A stretch of DNA of 64,000 nt. Origin: CBDDBK01 sp965225715. Its GTDB lineage: Bacteria > Bacteroidota > Bacteroidia > Cytophagales > Flammeovirgaceae. The notes under the pieces were generated by a model that was given only the letters and a program-made list of their open reading frames with translations, did not search any database and was not told where the DNA came from. Of the stretch, positions 10,025-18,979 are shown piece by piece (the stretch's first letter is position 1; each line of letters starts with the position of its first letter). The position numbers were made by a program, and so were the translations under genes. The stretch spans positions 496,001-560,000 of the forward strand of contig CBDDBK010000002.1 of assembly GCA_965225715.1 (NCBI GenBank), in the 5' to 3' direction.

Positions 10025-11026
10025 TTATTTTTCGTTATAAATAAATGTTAAAAGCACTTGTCCAACTTTTTTCAAAACTTTTTTATCAACATGTTTCAGA
10101 TCATCTTGATGCTTATGCCAAATATCAATAAAGAATTTATCTTCTAAATATAAAGGATTAGCGCCCATAATAGCTATAGTTGGTATGCCTACCTGATTAA
10201 TAAAATAATGATCGTGTATAATAGTATTATTTACAATATGAGGAACAAATAAATCACTATAATTCAAATAATTTGCTATATTCCATACTTTTTCAAGTAG
10301 GTTAGATGCATACTGAATACTAATCTGTTCTTTCACAAAAATACTATTCTGGAAAGCCACCATATCCACAAGAATAGCATAGTTAGCTTTATAGTTCGGA
10401 ACATGAAGATTTTTTATCCAATACTGTGATCCAAGACAATAGTAAATTTTATTTTTGTTATTACTTTGAATATATTTTGGAACACCATAATCTTCAATAT
10501 CAAATAAAATAAGATCAATTCCGATCTTAAATGTGTCATAAATAGAGAATAACCTAGCTAATTCTATTAATACGCCTACTCCACTAGCACCATCGTTTGC
10601 ACCATCAATCGGTTTATCAATATTAAAAGTATCTTGATCTGCAAAAGGACGGCTATCCCAATGTGCATTTAAAAGGATACGCTTTTGAGCATTTGGGTTA
10701 AAAGTAGCTATAATATTTTGCCCTTGGCGTAAAGTTTTATCAAAAATTTTTGTTTCAAAAGATTGAATTAGAACATGTGGAGTATATCTTTTGAGAGTTG
10801 CAAGCAAATATTTAGCTGTTAAGTTATGAGATTTTGTACCTGGTACTCTTGGTCCAAACTCAACTTGTTTTTTAATAAAAAAATAAGCACTATCAGCATT
10901 AAAAGAAGGAGCTTTTAAAAACTGCGGAATTGTTTTTTTTGATTTTTGTTTAGACTTTGAAGGAGTTTGGCATCCAAAAACAAAAACCAGAAAAAGTATA
11001 AAAATATAATAAGATTCTTTTAGCAT
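10025..11026 (-). CDS. M28-family metallopeptidase / glutaminyl-cyclase-like lipoprotein
   Basis: This 333-residue protein starts with a lipoprotein signal and lipobox ending VFGC (Cys19), so it is probably anchored in the envelope. M28 zinc-site motifs are present in order: NAHWDSR (His), GANDGASGVG (Asp), FDIEDYG (Glu), LVDMVAF (Asp) and IHDHYF (His). Length and motif style fit the bacterial M28 subgroup that includes glutaminyl-peptide cyclotransferases. I cannot tell whether it hydrolyses peptides or cyclises N-terminal Gln. It is a stand-alone minus-strand gene about 135 bp downstream of thrC. Confidence 0.85.
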   Translation of the reverse strand: MLKESYYIFILFLVFVFGCQTPSKSKQKSKKTIPQFLKAPSFNADSAYFFIKKQVEFGPRVPGTKSHNLTAKYLLATLKRYTPHVLIQSFETKIFDKTLRQGQNIIATFNPNAQKRILLNAHWDSRPFADQDTFNIDKPIDGANDGASGVGVLIELARLFSIYDTFKIGIDLILFDIEDYGVPKYIQSNNKNKIYYCLGSQYWIKNLHVPNYKANYAILVDMVAFQNSIFVKEQISIQYASNLLEKVWNIANYLNYSDLFVPHIVNNTIIHDHYFINQVGIPTIAIMGANPLYLEDKFFIDIWHKHQDDLKHVDKKVLKKVGQVLLTFIYNEK

Positions 11027-11162
11027 TAAAAAATTATAAATGATAGACTATAGTTAAAACTATTTTATTTAAGAAACTGCAGTTTTTAAACCCAATAAAT
11101 TACAGAACTAAAAAATCCTTTTTTCAAATTGATGGTATATCTAAATAAAAAAATATGATAAT

Positions 11163-12467
11163 CTATAAGTTTAATAAAAAACTTTTAAATGATGAAAAAT
11201 TTGAGTCAAGTATAATACTCTGTTTTTTTTGTTCTAACACGCCTTTCAATTGATCTGGAATTTCTATTTTTATATTTAAAATAGGTTCCACAACATCCAT
11301 AAATTTTACGGGATGTGCTGTTTCTAAAAATATTGAAATATTTTTAGATTCTTTATATATTTGATTATAAGATTTAATAGCACCATAACCAATGGCTCCA
11401 TGTGGGTCTGCTATATAGTTATGAGATTTATATATATCTCGCATTAATTCTTCATTTTGGATATCATTAAACCAAAACCCTTTGATTTCTTTCCTTATAA
11501 ACTCCAAACTATTGTTGTGTATATATTTTAAGCGAACAAAATTTGAAGGATTACCTACATCCATGGCATTAGAAATAGTTTTTACAGATGATGTTGGTAA
11601 AAAATTTCCTGTATCTAAATATTTAGGAAAGGTTTTATTAATATTTGTACCTGCCAAAAAACGTGATATTGGTAAACCCATTCTTTTAGCCAATACACCT
11701 GCAGTTAGATTACCTAAATTGCCTGAAGGAATCGAAAAAAGTATTTCTTTATCAATATAATTAAGCTGACTTAAAGCATAGAAATAATAAAAAGATTGCG
11801 GAATAAGGCGAGCAATATTAATTGAATTAGCAGCGGTTAATTTTTTACTTTTTCTAATTTCAGGATCTATAAAAGCTGATTTGACCATATTTTGGCAGTC
11901 ATCAAAAGTGCCTTCTATTTCTATTGCTGTAATATTTTGACCAAATGTTGTTAATTGCTGTTCTTGAATATGACTAACCTTTTTACTGGGATAAAGCAAA
12001 ATAACCTCTATACCTTCTATACCTAAAAAGCCACTAGCAACTGCTCCGCCCGTATCTCCTGAAGTTGCAACTAATACATATAAGGTTTCATCTTCTTCTT
12101 TATTAAAATAATCTATCAGTTGAGCCATAAATCTAGCACCTATATCTTTAAAAGCCAGAGTAGGTCCATGAAATAATTCTAAGGCAAAAATAGTGTCATC
12201 TAATCTTTTAAGTGGAATAGGAAAATCCAAAGATTTTTCTACAATATCTTGTATTTTACTTTTAGATAGTGATTTAGAAAAGAAGCGTTGACTTAACTCA
12301 AAAGCTATTTCTTGTAAAGATAAACCAGCTAAAGAAGTAAGAAAATTTTTTGAAAGCGTAGGCAAAACAGTAGGCATATATAAACCGCCATCAGGTGCTA
12401 AACCCAACATAACAGCAGTTTTCAAATCTACAATATGAGATGTATTATTAACACTAAATAGCTTCAT
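11163..12467 (-). CDS. thrC: Threonine synthase
   Basis: The 434-residue protein is a PLP-dependent fold-type II enzyme converting O-phosphohomoserine to threonine. The N-terminal threonine synthase signature is present (LGLAPDGGLYMP). The cofactor lysine sits in TLAFKDIGARF near residue 108, and a phosphate-binding region follows (SGDTGGAVASGF, then IPSGNLGN). Length matches the long bacterial form. It lies 18 bp after coxB on the same strand, so the two are probably co-transcribed. Other threonine genes are not nearby. Confidence 0.95.
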   Translation of the reverse strand: MKLFSVNNTSHIVDLKTAVMLGLAPDGGLYMPTVLPTLSKNFLTSLAGLSLQEIAFELSQRFFSKSLSKSKIQDIVEKSLDFPIPLKRLDDTIFALELFHGPTLAFKDIGARFMAQLIDYFNKEEDETLYVLVATSGDTGGAVASGFLGIEGIEVILLYPSKKVSHIQEQQLTTFGQNITAIEIEGTFDDCQNMVKSAFIDPEIRKSKKLTAANSINIARLIPQSFYYFYALSQLNYIDKEILFSIPSGNLGNLTAGVLAKRMGLPISRFLAGTNINKTFPKYLDTGNFLPTSSVKTISNAMDVGNPSNFVRLKYIHNNSLEFIRKEIKGFWFNDIQNEELMRDIYKSHNYIADPHGAIGYGAIKSYNQIYKESKNISIFLETAHPVKFMDVVEPILNIKIEIPDQLKGVLEQKKQSIILDSNFSSFKSFLLNL

Positions 12468-12485
12468 TTTACCTGAATTAAAAAA

Positions 12486-13520
12486 TTATTCTACGATTAA
12501 AGAAACTTTATTACCATCCTCTGTTGGAATTTTAACACTTAGGTTTTTAACATAATCAGCATTTTTATTAGCCCATGCTTCTTGTTCTTTATACCATTTT
12601 TCATATTCTTCAGGTTCATCTACAACCAAAATTTTCTTCATTGCATAATGGCTATTACCACAAATTTCAGTACAAGCCAGTTCAAATTTAAAATCCGGAT
12701 TATTATATTTTTTACGAGCTTCTTCAGTTGTCAAAGTAGGCACAAACTTAAACTGGGTAGGCATACCTGGCACAGCATCCATTTTAACTCTAAAATGAGG
12801 TAAGAAAACACTGTGTAAAACATCTCTGGAACGGATTTGAAAAACAACTGTTTTACCTTTGGGAATATGAATTTCACGAGCTACAAAATCATCCATAGAA
12901 GCAGGGTCTTTTATATCTATGCCTAATGAATTAATACCATCCATATTTTTAACACTATAAGCACCTAACTTTCCATCCGGACCCGGATATCTAACCTCCC
13001 AATTAAATTGTTTACCCATAATATCTATAATCACGCTATCAGGCGGCGCAGGAGACATGACATTTTTCCATACAAACCAACCCGAAATCACAAGTATTGC
13101 CATCACAATAGCGGGTATGGTTGTCCAAATAATTTCCAACTTATCATTATCATAATAAAAAAAAGCCTTTCGATTTGAACGGTAACGGTATAGATAAGGG
13201 AAAAAAAATAAAAGCGCATGTGTGATTATAAATGCAACAAAGATAATATTCATGGTTAACCAAAACATATAATCAGTATCAACCCCATGTAAGGAAGCAG
13301 CTTCTGGTAAAAATTCTGATTTAACATCCGAATAATGCCAAAAAATCAAACCAAAACCCACAACAAATAGGATAGGAAATAAAATAGCATTCACTGTATT
13401 GCTTTTTCCCACACCATATTCTTCCTTTTTTTTAGCAATAGCAATCAGAGTAAAAACTCTATAAATAGTAACCAATCCGACTACAAAAACCAGTATCAGA
13501 ACAATAAGTGTCAAATTCAT
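12486..13520 (-). CDS. coxB: Cytochrome c oxidase subunit II
   Basis: The 344-residue membrane protein has about four hydrophobic segments (near residues 3-25, 45-63, 85-108 and 132-151) before a periplasmic cupredoxin domain. The family signature IIWTTIPAIVMAILV is present. CuA ligands are visible: His in VLHSVFLP and the CTEICGNSHYAM block with two Cys, His and Met. It accepts electrons from cytochrome c or a carrier and passes them to subunit I. No fused haem-c domain is present. The other cox subunits are not downstream and may lie upstream outside a 495-bp gap, or elsewhere. Confidence 0.95.
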   Translation of the reverse strand: MNLTLIVLILVFVVGLVTIYRVFTLIAIAKKKEEYGVGKSNTVNAILFPILFVVGFGLIFWHYSDVKSEFLPEAASLHGVDTDYMFWLTMNIIFVAFIITHALLFFFPYLYRYRSNRKAFFYYDNDKLEIIWTTIPAIVMAILVISGWFVWKNVMSPAPPDSVIIDIMGKQFNWEVRYPGPDGKLGAYSVKNMDGINSLGIDIKDPASMDDFVAREIHIPKGKTVVFQIRSRDVLHSVFLPHFRVKMDAVPGMPTQFKFVPTLTTEEARKKYNNPDFKFELACTEICGNSHYAMKKILVVDEPEEYEKWYKEQEAWANKNADYVKNLSVKIPTEDGNKVSLIVE

Positions 13521-14015
13521 ATCTATTTAATTTGATAGTAAAAATTAAACTTGTTATCTGTTTCAGTTAAAAATTGATAATATTACACAAGTAATAATAA
13601 AATTGGAAAATACAACCTAAAATAGGTTATCTTGCAAGATATGAAATCTCAACTATTTTTCATTACAAAATAGTAAAAAAGACATTAAAGAGTCTTAAAT
13701 GTCCAACCTGCTTTTCTCCTTTCAATGTACTAAAAATGCGGTAGTATTACACAAATAATGCTAAAATTGAGAGAACAATGCCAAAATAATTTATTTTACA
13801 AAATATAGAAGTTTTTACTCTAATGGTAACAATACTTCGGTAAAAAATTATAGTTTTATATAAATTATTGATAATCAATAATTTATATTTTAACTCTTTC
13901 AGATCATAAAAATCTGATTATAAGCATTTTATAATTTTTTAAGATCATAAAACTCTAAAAATTTGAAAATTTACCAAAGTGTTGATTAATTAAATTTTTA
14001 GCCAAGGTATTTGAT
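13521..14015. other. Intergenic region, 495 bp, upstream of coxB
   Basis: No gene seen. It contains an AT-rich near-perfect palindrome (13859-13887) also found upstream of parA. A sequence resembling TTTACCAAAGTGTTGAT around 13971 also follows the palindrome copy at 26207-26235. Promoter elements for coxB presumably lie here, but I see no convincing -33/-7 pair. Confidence 0.5.
13859..13887. repeat. 29-bp AT palindrome, family R2, copy 1
   Basis: The left arm TATAAATTATTGAT is mirrored by ATCAATAATTTATA around a one-base centre. The same arms occur at 26207-26235, and the flank ATTTTAACTCT appears there in inverted orientation. This suggests a mobile or conserved intergenic element rather than chance. 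Confidence 0.6.
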
Positions 14016-14897
14016 TCATAATTGCAAAGGCATAATTGGGTGCCACAGCGTTTTTATTTCTTGTAAATCTAATATTAAAGAAGGTGATAAGGCATTTTCA
14101 GAAAACCAATTTATTTGGTTATTATCTATGACAATTTTCACACTATCAGCTGATTTTTCTTTTATAAGAAATGTATTTTTCTGATCTAAATCATAATAAA
14201 CAAGGGCTTTAATACTTTGATGCTGGGCTAAAACCTCTACTAAGTCATCTTCATGAGTAGTCAGAATATTAACTACGCCTGCTGGTAAATCAGAAGTGTG
14301 TAAGATTTCTGAAAAGGTTAAAGCTAAATTTCCCAAAGACTTATCAACAAGCAAAACACTGGTATTCCCTCCAACCAAAGCAGGTAATAAACTTCCAACA
14401 ATACCGAGTAAACCTTGCTTATAGGGTGCAATAATGCCGGTAAGTCCCACAGGCTCTAAAAGAGATAAGTTAAAATGTTGAGGAGTGGGATTTATATTGG
14501 AATAAATTTGTTCGTATTTATCTGCCCAACCTGCATAATAGACTAACACATCAACAGATTTATCAATTTGTAAATCAATATTTTGATCTTCAAATTCTGA
14601 AAAATTTTGAAGCATTTTTTTAAATATAGAACGTTTTTCTTCTAACATCTCAGCCATCCTATAAATAATTTGCCCTCTATTATAAGCACTGAAAGATTGC
14701 CATTTTTCTATGGCATTTTCAGCAGCTTCGACAGCATTTCTTAGGTCTTTTTTAGAAGCCCAAGGTATATTGTGACTAAATAAATTAGAATAGATTACAG
14801 TTTGGTGGCGTCCTGATTCACTTCTAACAAATAAACCTTTGATATACAATTTATAAGTTTTTTTGATTGCTAAAGGATCAGATAATAATTTTTTCAT
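14016..14897 (-). CDS. Truncated aldehyde dehydrogenase-like protein lacking the catalytic half
   Basis: The 293 residues align with the N-terminal NAD-binding half of the aldehyde dehydrogenase superfamily. Visible marks are YIKGLFVRSESG, AVEAAENAIEKWQS, EPVGLTGIIAPYK and LPALVGGNTSVLLVDKS. Family members are usually about 480 residues. The segments expected next are absent: the LELGGK glutamate, the GQ.C nucleophile cysteine and the PF motif. It ends at a normal stop with no catalytic remnant seen downstream. It is therefore unlikely to be an active dehydrogenase and may be a partner subunit or a decaying paralogue. Confidence 0.75.
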   Translation of the reverse strand: MKKLLSDPLAIKKTYKLYIKGLFVRSESGRHQTVIYSNLFSHNIPWASKKDLRNAVEAAENAIEKWQSFSAYNRGQIIYRMAEMLEEKRSIFKKMLQNFSEFEDQNIDLQIDKSVDVLVYYAGWADKYEQIYSNINPTPQHFNLSLLEPVGLTGIIAPYKQGLLGIVGSLLPALVGGNTSVLLVDKSLGNLALTFSEILHTSDLPAGVVNILTTHEDDLVEVLAQHQSIKALVYYDLDQKNTFLIKEKSADSVKIVIDNNQINWFSENALSPSLILDLQEIKTLWHPIMPLQL

Positions 14898-14934
14898 ACA
14901 TACATTATTGATGCACAGATATTTAATCTTAAAA

Positions 14935-14977
14935 CAAATAAAAAAACCGCTATACCCTAAAAAGAGAAATAGCGGTT
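14935..14977 (-). terminator. Rho-independent terminator of the ROK kinase gene
   Basis: On the minus strand a perfect 8-bp stem (AACCGCTA, 14970-14977, with TAGCGGTT, 14945-14952) is followed by a T-run corresponding to the A-run at 14935-14946. It lies about 100 bp after the ROK stop and before the aldehyde dehydrogenase-like gene, so it separates the two transcripts. Confidence 0.85.
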
Positions 14978-15079
14978 AGTTCTAACTATGATTATATATA
15001 TATAGATACAAAGATAAGAAAATTTTGAAAATATTCTTCGTAATCATAAAAAGTTATATTTATAAGTTTTTTTACAGGG

Positions 15080-15991
15080 TTATTTTTTTTGTCCTAAGGC
15101 TGCAGCCCCAATAATACCTGCTTCATTGCGTAGGCTAGCTCTTTCAATCATTAAATGGTTAAGATAATAGTCCGTTAAATAAGTTTCGCAAGTTTGATTA
15201 ATATCTAATTTAAGGTGGTCAATAATTTTTGACCATCCACCTCCAATCAATATTTTAGGCGTATCTAATAAACGAATAATATTCACAAGACTCTGTCCCA
15301 AAAGCTGCCCTACTTCCTTAAATAAAGCAACTGATAAAGGATCATTATCTTTTATTAAAGCTTTAAGAATAGTTTTAAAGTCTAATGAGTCGGATGTTAA
15401 AAGAGTAGTATCTTTATAATAAGGAAATAAAGCTATCGCTTTTCTAACAATTCCAGCTTTACCTATATGTTCTTCTAAAGTATTTTTAGAATCAACGAGT
15501 GTATGTCCCATTTCCATAGCATTTCCATAACTGCCTTTAAAAATTTCACCATTTATAATTGCAGCACTTCCTACTCCAGTGCCTAAAGTTATTAAAATAA
15601 AATTTTTTTCCTGTTTATAGGTGCCGAAGCAATATTCTCCCCAAGCAGCGACATTAGCATCATTTTCTAAACGAATTTTTTTTGTTGGAAAAGCATTTTC
15701 CAAATTTTTCAATAATGGTTTTCCATCTAAAACTGGTATATTTTTTATTTCTAAAGGTATAGTTCTTTCTTTGTTCAAAACACCGGGTATACCAATTCCA
15801 ATGTTTTTTACCGAACTATAATTGCTTAGGTATTCTGAAAGAAATGCTCTAAAACCTTCTATATAATCCCCATTGGAAATAAGGCTCTGTGTTGATACTT
15901 TAACCTTATTGCTCAGTATTCCTGCGGAGTTCACCAAACCTATTTTTGTGTTTGTTCCTCCGATGTCTACACCTATATAATACTTTTCCAT
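15080..15991 (-). CDS. ROK-family sugar kinase (glucokinase-like)
   Basis: I chose ATG 15991 (MEKYYIGVDIGGTNTK) because the upstream in-frame extension to 16096 is hydrophobic and not family-like. The product is 303 residues. It has the N-terminal ATP phosphate-1 motif DIGGTNTKIG, the catalytic region LENDANVAAWGE, and the ROK signature LITLGTGVGSAAIINGEIF. The usual ROK zinc-binding CxCGxxGCxE block is replaced by LVDSKNTLEEHIGKAG, so it appears zinc-free. It phosphorylates glucose or a related sugar with ATP in the cytoplasm; the exact substrate is not readable. A strong terminator follows it. Confidence 0.88.
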   Translation of the reverse strand: MEKYYIGVDIGGTNTKIGLVNSAGILSNKVKVSTQSLISNGDYIEGFRAFLSEYLSNYSSVKNIGIGIPGVLNKERTIPLEIKNIPVLDGKPLLKNLENAFPTKKIRLENDANVAAWGEYCFGTYKQEKNFILITLGTGVGSAAIINGEIFKGSYGNAMEMGHTLVDSKNTLEEHIGKAGIVRKAIALFPYYKDTTLLTSDSLDFKTILKALIKDNDPLSVALFKEVGQLLGQSLVNIIRLLDTPKILIGGGWSKIIDHLKLDINQTCETYLTDYYLNHLMIERASLRNEAGIIGAAALGQKK

Positions 15992-16292
15992 TGATATAAT
16001 TATAAATCGCGAATAATGGGTAATAAAAAATATAAACAACTTATTTTCAATTAATTCAAAAAATTTGCTTTTATAAATGCTCAGTTTTTTGCTCATAAAT
16101 ATTGATTATATACTTTAAAATCTATTAAAAATGGATAGTAATTTTATAAAAAAATAAATAATACACTGATTATCAAATATTCTCTTATCCATTAATTAGA
16201 CTCTACTAGAATAATATATTATCTTTTTTTGTAAAGGAAACTATAAATTATAAAATAAAATCATTATAAACTATAATATAAGAACCTATATT

Positions 16293-17651
16293 TTAATAAT
16301 TTTCAATTTCTTTAATAATTTCTTTTAAATCAGACTTTACCCATTCAAATATATTCTCAAAGGTTTCATGAATGTGTTTTTCTATTTCTCTGAATAAAAA
16401 CGTATGAATTTTATATTCTAACTTATAATTCCTATACGGATCTGAGGTTTGATAACTATTTAATCTTGATTTATAATCTTTTGCAATGCCTACTTTATAC
16501 ATGCCTTTATATTTCGGATTAGATATAACATAAACATATTTTTTTAGCTTGTTGCTGTCATCATTATTATCAGTCCTTCTTGGGGGTGAAGTGGAAAAAG
16601 TAATTTCATTTTCATATTGAAATAAATTTTCCGGATTAGCGACTTCTTTTTGCAATCTTTTTTTTACGAGTTCGTAGGCTTTCAAAGATACATCGATACC
16701 TATCCATTGTCGCTTTAATTTTTCGCTGGCGACGCAGGTTGTGGCACAACCGCAGAAGGGATCTAGGATAATATCGCCTTCGTTGCTGCTGGCTTTTATG
16801 ATTCTTTCGATTAGGATGAGTGGTTTTTGAGTGGGGTAGCCGGTTCGTTCTCTTGACATAGAGTTAATAATAGGAATATTCCAGACATTGGATAAAGGTT
16901 TTCCTTTCATTTCATCTAAATATTGTTTTCTCCTTTCACCTCCTTTCTTGGTTATAAATGTTCTTTTCTCTTCTCTTAATTTTTTTAAAGTATTACCAGT
17001 GACTCCCAATCTTTGATCCACCCATAGTCTTCCATTCTTGTCTTTTCTTGCTCTTCCATATAGGTAGTCGGGTATCTCTTCATATAAAGGATAAAATTTA
17101 ACATTATTTGATTTTCCATATAGATAAATAACATCATTTTTTTGAGGGAATTTTGTGGAAAGTTTAACTGGTCCACCGTAGGACCACACAATTTCATTTC
17201 TAAAATTTTTTTCACCAAAAATAATATCCATAAGCAATTTAATATAATGGCTCATCGTAGGGTCACAATGTAAATAAATACTACCTGTATCTTTTAATAT
17301 CCTTTGCATCTCTATCAAACGAATAGCCATATAAGATAAATAACAATAGTTATATTTATAGTGGACGCTTTTACCCATTAGTTTTATACCACCCAAGAAA
17401 TCATATAATTCTTTATTGTCTTCTTTTATGGTTTGCACCCATTCATCTTTTATATCTTCTTCTCTGAACCAATCTTTAAAACTGGCGCCCTCGGCATGAC
17501 TGCCTATGGGTGCAGTAAAAACCTTATTTTTATTGAATGGCGGATCCAGATAAATGAGATCAATACTCTGACTATTAATACCTTCCAGAACATCAATATT
17601 GTCTCGGCAAAAAATAGTTCTGTTTTGAATATTATTTTTCGGGCTGGTCAT
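16293..17651 (-). CDS. DNA methyltransferase with C-terminal GIY-YIG-like domain, array copy 4
   Basis: The 452-residue protein has catalytic motif IV LDPPFN at residues 35-40 and the SAM-binding motif DPFCGCATT at 297-305. That order is typical of beta-class adenine/N4-cytosine methylases. Residues about 151-265 form a central region unlike the other three copies, presumably the target-recognition domain. Residues 371-452 carry a GIY-YIG/T5orf172-like fold: YVYVI, YKVG, Arg in SRLNSYQT and Glu in REIEKH. Segment typing: N-terminus shared with copy 1, residues 67-135 with copy 2, C-terminus with copy 1. Its ATG overlaps the stop of copy 3 (ATGA). DNA modification is well supported; in-cis cleavage is an inference. 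Confidence 0.88.
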   Translation of the reverse strand: MTSPKNNIQNRTIFCRDNIDVLEGINSQSIDLIYLDPPFNKNKVFTAPIGSHAEGASFKDWFREEDIKDEWVQTIKEDNKELYDFLGGIKLMGKSVHYKYNYCYLSYMAIRLIEMQRILKDTGSIYLHCDPTMSHYIKLLMDIIFGEKNFRNEIVWSYGGPVKLSTKFPQKNDVIYLYGKSNNVKFYPLYEEIPDYLYGRARKDKNGRLWVDQRLGVTGNTLKKLREEKRTFITKKGGERRKQYLDEMKGKPLSNVWNIPIINSMSRERTGYPTQKPLILIERIIKASSNEGDIILDPFCGCATTCVASEKLKRQWIGIDVSLKAYELVKKRLQKEVANPENLFQYENEITFSTSPPRRTDNNDDSNKLKKYVYVISNPKYKGMYKVGIAKDYKSRLNSYQTSDPYRNYKLEYKIHTFLFREIEKHIHETFENIFEWVKSDLKEIIKEIENY

Positions 17652-18979
17652 GTCGTTGGGTTGCTGTAATTTTCAATTTCTTTAACAATTTCTTTTAAAT
17701 CAGCTTTTACCCATTCAAACATATTCTCAAATTTTTGGTGTACATGTTTTTCTATTTCTCTAAATATAGGCGTAAGTATTTTATATTCCAATTTATAACT
17801 TCTATATGGATCTGAAGTTTGGTAACTATTTAATCTTGCCTTATAATCGTTAGCAATGCCTACTTTATACACACCTTTATATTTTGGATTGGATATAATA
17901 TAAACATACTTTTTTAATATATTGTTATCGCCATTGCTGTCAGTTCTTTTAGGTGATGACGTCGAAAAAACGATTTTATTCTCATATTGAAACAAGTCTT
18001 CTGGGTTAGCTACTTCTGTTTGCAATCTTTTTTTGACAAGCTCATAGGCTTTCAGAGATACATCAATGCCTATCCATTGTCTATTTAATTTTTCGCTAGC
18101 GATACAGGTTGTAGCACAGCCACAGAAGGGGTCTAAGACAATATCACCTTCGTTGCTGCTGGCTTTTATGATTCTTTCAAGTAAAGCAAGTGGTTTTTGG
18201 GTGGGGTAGCCTGTTCGTTCTTTTGAACTTGTATTTTGCTGAAAAGACATGATATCTATCCATGAATCTGTATATCTAGTTCCTTTAGTTTCATATAGGT
18301 ACTGTTTTCTTCCTCCTGCTCTATCGTCTCTGTATAATCTACCTTTGTCATCTTTTTTCTTAAATCTCGCTTTATATTCTTCTTTATGTTCTCTGTACAA
18401 AGGATTGAAAACATATTTTTGTTTATTTTTAATGTAATAAAATATGGTATCATGTCCCCGTATCCAATTATTAACATTTGATTTATAGCCGGATGATGTA
18501 TTGGCTAATACCCAAATAATTTCTCTACTAAAATTTTTTTCACCAAAAATAATATCCATAAGTAATTTAATGTAATGTCCCATGGTAGAATCGCAATGCA
18601 GATAAATACTTCCCCTATCTTTTAATATGCGTTGCATTTCTACTAAACGAATAGCCATATAGGAAAGATAACAGTAATTATAGAGGTAGTATTTGTTATT
18701 GCTAATCATTTTAATTCCTGTTAGAAAATTATGCAATTCTATATTATCCTCTTTTATCGTTTGTAACCATTCATCTTTCAAATCTTCTTCCCTAAACCAA
18801 TCTTTAAAACTAGCCCCTTCGGCATTGCTGCCTATGGGCGCAGTAAAAACTTTATTTTTATTAAAAGGCGGATCCAAATAAATGAGATCAATACTCTGAC
18901 TATTGATACCTTGTAGTACATCAATATTATCCCGACAAAAAATAGTTCTATTATTTACATTATTTTCTAGACCACTCAT
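17648..18979 (-). CDS. DNA methyltransferase with C-terminal GIY-YIG-like domain, array copy 3
   Basis: The 443-residue protein has the same architecture as its neighbours: LDPPFN near residue 36, a unique central segment (SREIIWVLANTSSGY to FQQNTSS), DPFCGCATT, then a GIY-YIG-like domain (YVYII, YKVG, ARLNSYQT, REIEKH). The first about 66 residues and the whole C-terminal part are almost identical to copy 2, including at DNA level. Residues 67-135 are almost identical to copy 1. Only the recognition region is private. The start ATG overlaps the preceding stop by 4 bp, so translation is probably coupled along the array. Confidence 0.88.
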   Translation of the reverse strand: MSGLENNVNNRTIFCRDNIDVLQGINSQSIDLIYLDPPFNKNKVFTAPIGSNAEGASFKDWFREEDLKDEWLQTIKEDNIELHNFLTGIKMISNNKYYLYNYCYLSYMAIRLVEMQRILKDRGSIYLHCDSTMGHYIKLLMDIIFGEKNFSREIIWVLANTSSGYKSNVNNWIRGHDTIFYYIKNKQKYVFNPLYREHKEEYKARFKKKDDKGRLYRDDRAGGRKQYLYETKGTRYTDSWIDIMSFQQNTSSKERTGYPTQKPLALLERIIKASSNEGDIVLDPFCGCATTCIASEKLNRQWIGIDVSLKAYELVKKRLQTEVANPEDLFQYENKIVFSTSSPKRTDSNGDNNILKKYVYIISNPKYKGVYKVGIANDYKARLNSYQTSDPYRSYKLEYKILTPIFREIEKHVHQKFENMFEWVKADLKEIVKEIENYSNPTT

